From: Diploscapter coronatus
Taxonomy: Eukaryota > Nematoda > Chromadorea > Rhabditida > Rhabditidae
Reading direction: 5' to 3'
Assembly (NCBI GenBank): GCA_964036155.1
Contig: OZ038423.1
Coordinates: 28,535,249-28,599,248 of the forward strand
Length of the DNA stretch: 64,000 nt
The notes under the pieces were generated by a model. That model did no database searches and was not told where the DNA came from. It saw only the letters and a list, made by a program, of their open reading frames with translations. The position numbers were made by a program, and so were the translations under genes. Each line of letters opens with the position of its first letter. Position 1 is the stretch's first letter. Shown one piece after another: positions 13,951-25,015 of the stretch.

Positions 13951-14800
13951 TCAACTTTCTTTCTTTTTCCTATTTCTCATTCATTTCTTTTTCAGGAAGC
14001 CTTATCTTCTAAATTAAAGATCTTCCTGTCTCATTTTTTTTATTTTGACTTCTTGAAAATTCCTGCAAATTTGGAGATAAAGATAAAGAAATCGGGATGA
14101 ATTTTCCTAGAGATTTCTTTTATTTTTTACAAAGTAGCATTTTATAAATTAACATCCAATCTTCTAGTTCCTTGTTAAGCGTTAAACAAACTCCGTTTTT
14201 CTTTTCATTATTTCTCCAAAACTGGAGAAATTTATGTAGGTCAACTTTCCAAAATCCTTTTACTTTGATAGTTGTTTTCTGTCTATTTTGCTATGCACTT
14301 CTAGCTCTGCTCGATTGGTTGGCCCTCTGTTTCTCGCTTTGCGTGTGCTTTCTGATTCGTTTCGGTCTTTTTTATCCTTTCTTCCCTTTCCTCCTCTCCT
14401 ATTCCCCGCTGTCTCTCTGCACTCTCTCAACCCCCGCCTCGTATTTCATCCGTCCTCTACTTCTCTTCCTCACTCTAACTCGCTCTTTTTTGCCACCTAG
14501 CAGACCAGAGCTCACTCGCTCTATTCCAAGGGTTTGTGCCATTCGTTTCCCCAGTTCTCCCCAGTCTTCCTCATTTTCGCCGAATTTTTCGATGTCTTCC
14601 ACTTTTCCTAGGGCTTTTTTCCGTAAAATTCACCCGCTTTTTACATTTTTCGAGATTATTTCAGTTATAAATGGACGAACAGTTTTATCTTCAAAGAAAA
14701 TTCCTTTTGAGTTGATTGATTTTCAATATCTGCGCATCTTTCCGCGAATTGAATCTTTTCATCTCGCCTAAATTGTGCTTATGTGCGACTGAGGCTATTT
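13951..14800. other. Strongly pyrimidine-rich tract on the + strand
   Basis: From about 13,950 to 14,560 the + strand is dominated by C and T runs, with only scattered purines. A 199-codon open frame (14172-14771) exists only because of this composition: it reads as runs of Phe, Leu, Ser and Pro with no domain. A sense-strand intron is the likeliest explanation, since nematode introns are T-rich on the sense strand. A purine/pyrimidine tract able to adopt unusual DNA structure is the alternative. Confidence 0.4.
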
Positions 14801-17800
14801 TGATGCGCAATTTTCACGTCGGGTTTCTCCGAATTTCTTCGAGTCTCTTTGCCAAAAATATGGCTTAAAATGTGATCCCGGATCATTTTTAGCGAGTAGA
14901 TTTATTATTGCATTTGTTGGGTAAATTGTGCGGAATTTCATTTTGTATGTTGGAGTTGAAATTATATCTGCTTATGAGATAATGTTTGTGTCAAGTAATT
15001 TCTCACAGTTTGTAGTCATCTTCTACCATTTTTCACGATATTTTCGTAATTTTATACTAATTTCTTCAGAATTTACAATCTAGCCTTAACTTTTGTGGAG
15101 TTGATTTGAGGTTTCTACTTCTTTCTATTTCCTAAATTCTTGTTTGTACGTTTCCCCAGTCTAATGACCTTTAGCAGAAGCGATTTCTGACTTCTACATT
15201 TTAATAATTGACTCGATTTCATAAATTATTCGATCCTGCTTTCCACTTCCATCATTTATCATATGATAATCTGACAACTTTTCCAGCTTCATTTCCGGAA
15301 ACATGTTATTTCGCTGATCTAAGCAGTTCTTAATCTCAACCCTTTTAATTATCCACTTTCTAAAAATGGCCATAGATTTTCAACGAACATTTTCTCAAAG
15401 ATATCGAAAATTGTCACATCTCATTAATTTGCACAATAATTCGATAAATCGGAATGGTGATAACTTTTATCGGCTTCTAAATTTAGCCTCACCAAATTAT
15501 CTAATTATCGTTAGTTTCAGTGAATTATTTCGCCACATTTCTCATTATCGCTAGAACTTCTCTATGAAATTATCAAAACGAGTCTGGAAAAATTCCAATC
15601 TTCCAGATTTTTTTTTCGAATTCTGAAAAAAAATCGAATTCCATTCGATATTTTTTCTCGATATTTCCTCTTTATCTAGACCAAAATACCGAACAAACAA
15701 ACTATCGATGAATAGTCTTTGAGATCTTGGAATTTACTGCCGAAATAAAACACCTGCAAAAATGAATCAGTGCGCTTAGCGAACCTGCAAACAATCTTAT
15801 TTTGTCTTGTTATTTCCGACAAACAAAGCAAATGAATCATCTCATTCTCGTTGCTATTTTGCAGTGCATTTCTGATGCGAGCATGACTACAAACCTTTTG
15901 AGATCAAAAAATCGGCTTTCGTTAGATTTTCCTCGAAGATTTGAGACGCCAGGATGCGTTCAATTCCGCGTAAATTCATGATAAACAGTTTTGAGCAGCT
16001 AATTTTCATCTAATAAACTTACTTTCTCGATTTTAGCAGCTAACAAGGTTAAAAATACCGAATATTCAGCGACAAAAATGGAAAATTGCAATGAAAACTC
16101 GCAAAATTTGCCAAACGCTTCACTATTTCCCTTCCCAATAAACGATCTCATGAATAAATTAGAGGTAACCGTCGTCCAACATTCTAAGTAGTTTTCCAAG
16201 TTGCAATTTTTATCAACTCGAAAGAAAAACTTGATTTTTGTCTCGCGTTTGCGTCCACCCGGAAGCTTCTGGAGTGATCTTTTCACACCTTCTAATTTAT
16301 AATTCAGCCGACGAATCGAGGCTTTTCTAGGAGCTAGTGTCAGAATTCCCATCCAATGACAAAACATAGTGAATTGAAAGTCGTATGAAATATTTCGAGC
16401 TCAATTTTCGGGCGCAAATTTGATGTAAAGTGGTTGCGCGTTTTGTGAAGCAGCGCGGGTTGATTTTTGATCCGTTTCTAGTTGAGAATATCCCGATCTC
16501 ATTCATATCTGCGAGGCATATCTTCAAACCTTCAAGGTTGTCTTTCGACAATATTCGGATATATAATCCGATCAAATTCCGATTATGTAGGCCAGACATT
16601 TGTCCGACTGTGTTCCGATTACTATTTATCAGGTGATGACTGTGACTTCTGCATAGCATTTTGATCCTCTGACTCTTTTATTCACACCAACCCTTCCCTA
16701 TCTCTGATTTATAAGGTGAGGAAAATTTCGTGATATCGTTTTTGTAAGTCGGAATAACATGATTCCAATTGTGTGGGACAAAATCAGTGATTACGCTTGT
16801 TTTCTAGCAAATACTCTGAATCATATAGCAGTAGTAATTGACATTATCGCGATTCATTTGGTTAACTTCTCTTCATCTAACTATTCTATCATCTAGACCG
16901 TTTGATTCCTTGATTTCCTTGAGATTCTTCCAAATATAGCCAAGTCAGGCATTCCATTCTTGATAGCCATTTATTGTGATTTGGTGAAACCGAACGAATA
17001 GGGTTGAAATCAGAAGAATTGTATCTCATTCCTGTAAATTTTCACCGAATTTCATAATTTCGTGAGTAAAACCAATTTTTTGCGATTTCAAAATATTCGA
17101 CTTTTCCTTCCTTGTTTTCGTCATTATCTGGGCGAAAAATGATTAAATTCTCGTAGAAATTTCCTAATTCCCACGAAAGTATCATTGGTCATTTCGTGAC
17201 TTTGCGAAATAGAAACTTTGTTTTGTGGAGCACTAAAAAGATTTTTGCACCCCCAGGGCGAGCAGACGCTCATCTAGTTGCTAAACCACTAAGCCATTGA
17301 ACCAGGAGGGGAGAAAAAAGAGATCTCTTATTTTATAGGCTTCGCCTTAGGTTGGCAAGAATCCACATATAAGGAATGTACAAAAACAAATTGAGAGATT
17401 TTGAAAACGAAGACAGAAGTGGCTTGTGAAACTTACCGAAAACGAAATAGCACCCTTCTATTTAGTGATAGAAAACGATACGAAAATTTTCGTGCACCGT
17501 CTTATGAAACTTATTCTTCGGGAATGCACTACGATTACGTTCGAAGAAAAAGAAAAGATGCCTGCGAAAACGGAGAGAAAATGAATGATCGTTCAAAATG
17601 AGTGGATGAAAACGAGAAAATATCTCGCTCAATTGCCGAAACCTGCACGATAAAGCGAGTAGAGGACGTAAAGAAGGCAGAAACGTCTCGAGTTTATTTA
17701 AGGGCAAAAATAACTGGTAAAAATTATCTACGGTAATTCGACGTCCTGTGCTGTGAACATGAATGAGACGGCATTCCAACTCCAAAAATTTGAATTCTTG

Positions 17801-20040
17801 CTCTGGGCAAATTCCGACAGAACATTTCGGAAGACGCTTCCGATTTCAAATCAGACTTCAAACTTCAACTCTGCTTCATCCATGGTTGTAAATAGAAATG
17901 GGCTACTAGTGAGCAACAGATCTCTTATTTTTATAGATCTCCTCGTTCCGAGTTGGCAAAGGTCCACATGCACTCATTTCCCTGCATGGAATGGGAGGGA
18001 GCTCGTTTCTTCTTCTTTATTCGTCCCCTAACATTTTTCCTCGAATAAAGCTCTTGCCTAGCCATAAAACATTCCTACTAACCTTCCGCCTTCCTCTTTT
18101 TCACATTCTTCCTTTTTCTCTTTCGAGATTGACACTTTACTTCGTAGCTATTTCTAGTCTTATCCTTTGGATAGCTCTTTTTGTGGTCTTTAATCTCGAA
18201 TATAAAAATTCAAAGCTTATTCGTCCAGATTTTGCAAAATTTCAAATTTAATACCCATCTATCCTTGAAAAATCTAGGTAGGTAAGTGAGTTAATAAAGA
18301 TGATTATGATAGTTTTCTAGAACAATGACAAAAATCTCAATTTCAGAGAATTCTATGTATGACTTTATAGAGATAGCTTCGGATTATGGAATATGGGAGG
18401 AGACTCCATAGAAAAAGGTCATGTCTAACTCTACTATGATTTCTTCTTTGCATTTAATTTAGCTTCATAAATTTCTAAATCTCGCAATCAGAGCTTAAAG
18501 CTTGAGACCCGAACTCGGACACGGTGGACGTTTTATCGTGTCCGGACCCAAACTTTTAACCCTTGCTCCAATTTCTCATCATAATTTCTGATTCCATCTC
18601 ATTTTCTTTCAATTAAAAATCCCTAATGCAGCATTGGATTTCTGATAATTTCATTAAAACTCCAATTCGTCTAGCTCTAAATGTTATCAGATGTTTAATC
18701 CCTACTAGTTACTTCCTATTTTTTTCCGCTTCTAGGCTTGTATCAATGTCTCATTAATCCCGTGTCGAGCCGATTTTTTTGCCCACTTTTCCCGCCTTCC
18801 GCGACTCATTTTAACTAATTCAAGTACTCACATTTCCTGTGTAGGGTATTTTATCAGCAAATTTACTCCTTAAAGAAAAATCTATCGTCACACGATGAAT
18901 CATACCTTCGGAGAATAAAATATTCCATTTGTGGATATTCACTTCCAAGGTCTTGCTATCAGTTTCCGTGTCATCCTATCGAAGTTGCCGAGGAGGAAAA
19001 ATCCTTTAGCCTATTTTTTATCTCAGAATTCCCTAAACTATGCTGGAAGATAGTAGAGCAAAATTTTCTGGAATAAATTCCAAACATCCTATTAGGAGCT
19101 GGCAAAATTATTCATGATTCATGTTCATCATTTTTCTTCTTTGATATCTTTTCTCCCAGATTCGCGTGCTATTTCCGTGCATAAATTGTAATCGGGGTGC
19201 ATATTCAACATTCACGCGTGCGAGATGCTCCTGTCGGGCCTGTCATCCATCCAATTTTCAGTTATTTCCTTGCACTAATTTCCTTGTCTCCTATCGGATG
19301 CAGCCGCAATAGCATCCTTTAGCTGGAGAATCTTTGGAAAGATGTTTCTCTACCTTACTCCCAATTTGGATCAAATTAGACCAGCCATACGTCACATTTC
19401 TATCATTCATATTATGACTTATCGAAAGCTATGCTCTTCTTTGATGCTGAACTCATTTTCTAACTAGAGCCAGAGTCTATTCTTATCTGGAGTTTTATCA
19501 GTATCTTCCGAAATTAAAGAAGAAAACTGATCTTCAAACTCAAAAAAGATTCGAGCTCATCACTGTAAATCTCCATTTTCTGCCATTATCTCATCATAAC
19601 TTCTGTAAAAGATTTTCAAATATTAAAATATACCTTCAGTTTAGAGTTAACGAAATTATCCTTCCGATCTCCCCCGACCTTCACATCATTCTTTCCTGCT
19701 TTCTATTCAAAATTTCAATTCTTTATTTGTCTCGTTTATCACCTGCGCTCGGCAAAAATAAGTTGAACATTTAGTCGGTTTGATTTCCTACTTTTTTATA
19801 GATAAAAGCTGCAGATCTTAGCTTCCTCTACAAACACAATTTTGTTCCCCGATTAACTTTAGATTTCTTGATTCTCAATTTTTCCAAATTTGTATTCCAT
19901 TTCAAAACGAGTTCTGCGCAAGATAAAGCGATTTAAAAAAGCTGCAAGATATGAGAAAGTTTGGTCGTTTATGAGAGCCCGGTTTTGCTTCCTTCTTCAT
20001 ATTTTCATATTAGCACAAACACAAACCACATCTCTCCTTT
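14801..20040. other. Gene-poor AT-rich stretch
   Basis: No supportable coding exon on either strand. Short ORFs at 15999-16367 (minus), 16327-16659 (minus), 17401-17601 (plus) and 17753-18031 (plus) have no recognisable motif and overlap ORFs on the other strand. The stretch contains the tRNA-like element at 17240-17312 and a diverged sequence pair about 600 bp apart (17325-17380 and 17905-17970). It also contains a small hairpin at 18516-18544. Confidence 0.45.
17240..17312 (-). repeat. Possible tRNA-derived SINE or tRNA pseudogene fragment
   Basis: On the minus strand this reads as a box-A-like motif TGGCTTAGTGGTTTAGC. A possible arm GAGC-GTCT-GCTC follows, then a degenerate box-B-like segment (CTGGGGGTGCAAAAATC) about 30 nt later. 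That order and spacing match an RNA polymerase III tRNA-type promoter. The 3' acceptor strand cannot pair with the 5' side, so it is not a functional tRNA. A SINE head or a decayed tRNA gene fits best, but I cannot exclude chance similarity. Confidence 0.35.
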
Positions 20041-20139
20041 AAGTCTAGTAATGTTTGCTCTCCTTTCTAATCTCGCTGAGTTACTCCGGTGATTTCCTTG
20101 TTAGTGCTCAAATTAATATGCCAACTTTGCACGGAAATA
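20041..20139 (+). repeat. 99-bp direct repeat, copy 1
   Basis: This 99-bp segment begins AAGTCTAGTAATG and ends GCACGGAAATA. It recurs at 20269-20367 with a single difference (TCTCGCTGAG here, TCTAGCTGAG there). The period is 228 bp. The flanking sequence on either side and the 129-bp spacer are not shared, so this is not a simple tandem array. Confidence 0.9.
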
Positions 20140-20268
20140 ACTAAATTATAAGAGGGTGGTTTTTTGGTAAGTTAAGTCTAGACCTACTCGATACAATCTA
20201 TCGAATGACATAGGCTTCACCCAAAACCTTCAAAGATAGTAGCACCTTCTTTCTATGCCTCATACTTC

Positions 20269-20367
20269 AAGTCTAGTAATGTTTGCTCTCCTTTCTAATC
20301 TAGCTGAGTTACTCCGGTGATTTCCTTGTTAGTGCTCAAATTAATATGCCAACTTTGCACGGAAATA
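20269..20367 (+). repeat. 99-bp direct repeat, copy 2
   Basis: Second copy of the 20041-20139 repeat, 98 of 99 positions identical. Near-identity inside otherwise freely diverging noncoding DNA implies a recent duplication, gene conversion between the copies, or selection on the sequence. No ORF runs through both copies and no tRNA-like or TIR signature was seen. Confidence 0.9.
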
Positions 20368-22750
20368 GCAGCACAACACCTGATACTAATTGCCTGTTTG
20401 CACAAAAATAGACCCTAATAGCTGGACTGAGGTTGGTTGATTTGCATGAGACATCAGCTTTAATATTCATGTTCGAATTCTGAGTAATTACTCCGTATTT
20501 TTGCTAACTTCATAATTTAGATGATCTTTTCGTAATATACTTTATGAATTGTCATTGTTCTTGTGTTGAAAAATATCATTTGGGCTCCTTACATATCTTA
20601 CATATAGTCATGAACTGCCAAATTTATAGGTGTTTCATTTATCTGAGATGCAGTGTATAGTAAACAAATCTATTGACTTCCACATGAAACAGTTTTTGAA
20701 CAAATATGATTCGGATCATTCGAACTTTCAGAGTCGCTAAAAATTAATGTCACTTTCCGTCAAAAATACCTTTCTCACGTGATAACCCATTTGCATATTG
20801 ATAGATCAAAAGAGTTATTGAATTCTGATTTTGCAGGGTGGAAGTATATTCTCGATTTTATGAATGAAGATTGAACCTTGCGATTCTATTCAATGCTTTC
20901 TTTACTTTTTTCAAGAATTATCATTATTTGAATCTTTAAAATTCCTTTCTTCTTTTTTTCATAATATGATTGGGGCTAATTGATAGTTTATACCATTTCC
21001 TTATGTGAACTCTAGATACCTTGTCCAAAATATAACTTCCTTGTCATTTCTATTTTGATCTTTCGTAATTTCCATTTTGCAGCTTTCGATATTTTCAGAA
21101 GGATTGTAAATTCTAATTGGTACTTTACATACCCTGTCTGCGAACTTTGATATTTTGTCCCCTAATTACATGCAAAATTGATTAATTGACTAAAATGGAC
21201 CAATTTTGTGGTGTGCTTCTTCCTTGTGACGTTAATTGCGGCTAACAATGTGGGAAACTTTCGTCTTCCTTATTTCACTTTCTTATTCAGTCGTTAGCGG
21301 TCATATACCTCCTTCATTTTATCATCTCTTCCTGGTATCACTCACCTTTACAGAACTTGGAATTTTTATTTAAAAAATCAAATATCGCTGATAATTTTAG
21401 CCAAATTCAATTACGAGAAAGCACATATTCTAGCGGAATTCTTGCACTATCAATAGGTGTCAAGACTTCCTCAATTCGAGAGTTCAAACATTGCGCACTT
21501 GTCTCAAATCAAGAATAAAGCAACATGGGAATTTTAAAGCAAAATATGGTAATCTCGATTTTCGTATTTCTTTGATGTTATTTTTAGAAATCTTGATCTT
21601 GTTTTCTAATTTCAAAGGGTGTTTTCAAATACTCAGGCAGGAATCAGAGTTCATTCTCTTATCATTTTTAAGCCTCTGATAATCTATTTGTCCCATACTT
21701 CCTTGTTGAACATCTAATTTTAGATGAATTTCCTCTTGATTATCGTCATCGTTTATAATTTTTGCTCGTTCGCTCATTTGCATGTTCATATGACTTCACT
21801 CGTAATTTGTTGCATCATCAAATTAGATTTCCATCTGAGATGCGCTCTTTTCGCATATCTCTCCAAGTAGCATTCGAGTAATTTGATTCAACATTTGCAA
21901 CAAGTATAAATATCCTCCGACGGACTCGCAATTAATTATCCACAAGCTAATTGGGAATGAGTGAACTCCGACGCATGATGTATCCTTCGAACAGTATTTG
22001 TTTCGGTGATTCTTTCCCGACTTTATCAACTTGGCATTTCAGTTTTCAACCTTGTCTTTTATTAATTCCCAAATTTAACTTCAATTACGCCTACAAATCT
22101 AAAATATTTGACTTCAAGTTCAACTTCACAAGGAGGCCACACAAAGAGTCACTCGTATTTTTTGGCGGAACCTTGCGCATATGCAAATTCGATGACAATA
22201 AGAATGATTCTGAAGTTAAAAATGGCAACTGAAATCGGTAACCTATCAAAAATCGGCTAAAAGTCCCTGCTCTGCTTATTTTCAATGAATAGTCGAATTT
22301 TCAAAAATTAGCTTACACCGAAGACACAACAAACAATTCATATCTCTTACTTGAAATGAAGAAAAAGGAGTAGATTTCTAACCGGTTTTTAGGTAGGCCT
22401 ACCGACCTATGTGCCATTTTGACTTCAGAATCATTCTTACCGCCATCGAATTGATTCGTATGCAGGACTTGATCAAGGGATACGAGTGATTTTGCGAGGC
22501 TTCCTTGTCAGTTCATATTTCCAATTCAGCCTTAGCCTCACTTCTTGACCGAAGTCTATCTTCGTGAAATTTTGAATTTTGTCAACGTAGAGTACAATAG
22601 AAATTATGACTTCATAGCACTTTATGGAGATTTCTGACCTCCTCTGCGTGTCTGACTCATCACATTACTGACTCTGCTACATCGTTTCTTTGTTCTCTGC
22701 CAAAGTCAACGTGAAATCGGGAATGTCAAATAGCGCGAGCAGGCAGAGGC
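20368..22750. other. Noncoding AT-rich stretch
   Basis: Nothing supportable as a gene. It contains a perfect 12-bp palindrome GGTAGGCCTACC near 22393-22404 just after this block's main AT-rich part (not numbered as a separate feature). Short ORFs (21491-21679 plus, 21823-22029 minus, 21951-22232 plus) lack motifs. Confidence 0.4.
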
Positions 22751-22754
22751 ATCC

Positions 22755-22771
22755 GTGTGTGTGTGTGTGTG
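22755..22771 (+). repeat. (GT)n microsatellite
   Basis: Uninterrupted alternating GT for 17 nt, flanked by CC and CAAAC. Too short to be expected to have structural importance, but potentially polymorphic. Confidence 0.85.
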
Positions 22772-22879
22772 CAAACATCAAACATTCGCATAATTTCGTG
22801 AAAACTTCAAAAAGTATCTCAGACGGTTTCAATTTTCTATTCTCCGATGTCGTACCAAAACAATAAAGATCAATAGAAC

Positions 22880-24540
22880 ATTGCGTATCTTTCTTTCGAG
22901 TGTTCGCTGAAGAAAAAACGACTGAAATATTTGAATTCTTTGATGAGCTAGAAAGAAAGGGCACGTACGCTTTTTTCCCCAAAAATCGCAGTCTGTTTTC
23001 AAGTTCTATCTTCAAGATGCAGCCAAAGGATTTTTCTAGCTTCGAAAGAGCAGTCATGTTGTCTGGGTGTCGGTTTTCGAGCATTCTAAAATATCCCAGG
23101 CGGGGTTTCATTTTCTGCGTTTTAGCATTAGGAAGAGGGTTTCAAACAGTTCTCTCGTTTGCGTGCGTGTATTTTGGAAATGATCTTTGCTGTTCTGTGG
23201 GGCCGTTATGTGCTGACTTCGACCTTGCAATCCACTCTCAGCAAAGCAGAGCAGGGCTTTTTGCTCGGGGGGAGCTCTTTGTTCTTCGTGCTGCTTCAAG
23301 CGACTTGCTCTTCCTCTTTGCATACATTTTCGAACCTGCTCAAAAATTTTCCCCTAGCATCTTCATTTTCCTCATTTTCTTGGATTTTGCTTCTTCCGAG
23401 CCCCTTATTTTCTCTTTCCTGCAACTTTTTCGCCATTTTCTATTCTCATCACTTTCTGCTGAATATTCTCCCGTTTTAGCCTCCTTATTTCCATTTTATT
23501 ACCTTTGAAACTATACTCTCTCTCCGACCGTTTTACGAGTCTCAGCGCTCTATTTTCTCCTAATCTCGCATTCCGTTTCGATTTTCGCCCTTTAGGCTTC
23601 TTCGTTTCTGGTCGAAATTCTTTTTGCACAGCGCATTCGGCGCGCGTGCGCGAGTTTGCTGGCTATGTCAATTTGTGCTACATTTCTATTTTCTTTGCTT
23701 CGAATATTTCCACTTCCTCTTCTTTGAACTCTAACTTTTTCCCTATTGCCTGCCTATTTCTACTTCCTTTCACTCGTTGCTGCCTTTTTTCTGATTTTGC
23801 GACACACCTCATTTTTTCTCTGCCATCTTTCCTCTCCGCTCCCTCGCCTCCACCCATCCTCCCCCCTCCTTTTTCTGCTTCCCCCTACGTCCTTAGGCAG
23901 CTCCAATTTTATTTGCGGGCCCTTTAGCGGGTTAAAGATGGTCATGAGAGAGTATTTCGCCTTAGACTTTTTCGAGGCTCCCGATGAAGAATTAGTAGAT
24001 TTCTCACGGTTTCATTAATCTTCTTCATTTCGTCGCAATTTTCTCATGGATTTTAGCGATTTTCGGCTTTCAAAAATCAATTCGGTCAAGCTTATCTTTA
24101 TTCTTGAAGCGTTGAATGAAGATGTTTGATCACTCAAATTCTTATTTGCTATCAGACTATTCTCTTTTTCCGTCTATATTTATCTTTTGTCATCTCAAAG
24201 GACATTCTCACTCCAATCGTGTCCTATTTCCAGGTTATCATTTCTCGCTCATTTTCAATATTTCAGAGATTATTCCTACTCCGTCATAATAGCTGCTAAA
24301 TATTACTCATATCTTTTATTTTGTAGCGATCTCGCGTTCTGCAAATCACATCTCATTACGATCATCTCTGATCTCTCTCTCTCTTTCTTTCTCGAATGTC
24401 GAAGTTCTATCAGTTCTTTGATGCACTCGCCTATGCTTCTCTTCCCTACCTAATAATTACCGACCTGTTTACATTTTCTTTCGAATGTCTACCGTAAATT
24501 TTTCCTCAAAGTTCTCGTTTCCTACTAATTTCCCGTTTTG
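22880..24540. other. Pyrimidine-rich stretch with long but uncertain ORFs
   Basis: The + strand is C/T-rich, most clearly at 23,300-23,920. It carries open frames of 202 codons (22900-23508) and 140 codons (23505-23927). A 144-codon frame on the minus strand (22677-23111) overlaps the first. The translations are Phe/Leu/Ser-rich without domains, and both strands are open in the same place, which argues for compositional artefact. A TTTTGCAG acceptor at 24536-24543 ends the block and could join an upstream noncoding exon to the GC-richer segment that follows. Confidence 0.4.
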
Positions 24541-25015
24541 CAGGACGCCTCTGCACATCGCGTCGAGATCAGCTCGAAACCCCGGGGCGTTAGCTAGTAA
24601 TTACCGTCCCGGTGATTCTCTCTAGCTGTCTGAGCATTCATTCTCCGCCCATTCTTATTTTCTATCCGTCTAGAAATATTTGCGTGGTCAAGCGCACTAG
24701 CTAGCATTGCACTACGGTCGTCGGCCCGTTCACTCGCGCTCGATCAACAATGACAGTCGCTGGCGATGAGTGCGCTCGGCGTACGTGAGTTCTAAGATCT
24801 GCCCACTTTGCGCGCAAACCGTCTGTCTGTCTCAATAAAACCTCTACGGACTAAACAATTACCAAACTAACTAGACTACTTGACCTATACAGCAATAAAA
24901 GCGCGAACAGACGCGACCTAAGATCGCAGATCGAATCGAACCGAACTCCGCCCACTACTATTTTACTGCTAATCCTATAAATCCCCGAATCGGGTCGAGG
25001 AGCACCGAAGTCTCG
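24541..25015 (+). promoter_or_regulatory. Promoter and 5' region of the SLC17-type transporter
   Basis: This segment is visibly GC- and CpG-richer than its surroundings. A TATAAAT lies at 24976-24982, 34 nt upstream of the ATG at 25016, so initiation near 25005 and a very short leader are plausible. Two CCGCCCA GC-box-like motifs precede it (about 24646 and 24946). There is also a short frame MTVAGDECARR starting near 24750 that ends at a good donor (GTGAGT, 24785). An acceptor before 25003 would join it in phase to the main ORF, giving an alternative N-terminus, but that acceptor lacks the usual pyrimidine run. Two AATAAA motifs at about 24833 and 24893 could end an unseen upstream transcript. 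Confidence 0.5.

Noticed and set aside
14172..14771. 199-codon hydrophobic ORF resembling a membrane protein
   Set aside because: Hydrophobicity comes from the CT-rich tract, not from conserved helices; no splice or motif support.
16327..16664. Overlapping ORFs on both strands
   Set aside because: Three mutually overlapping frames are open with no motif; none shows coding signal.
17240..17312. Functional tRNA gene
   Set aside because: The acceptor stem does not pair and box B is degenerate.
22900..23508. 202-codon + strand ORF
   Set aside because: Pyrimidine-rich DNA depletes stops; translation is Phe/Leu/Ser-rich with no domain, and the minus strand is also open over part of it.
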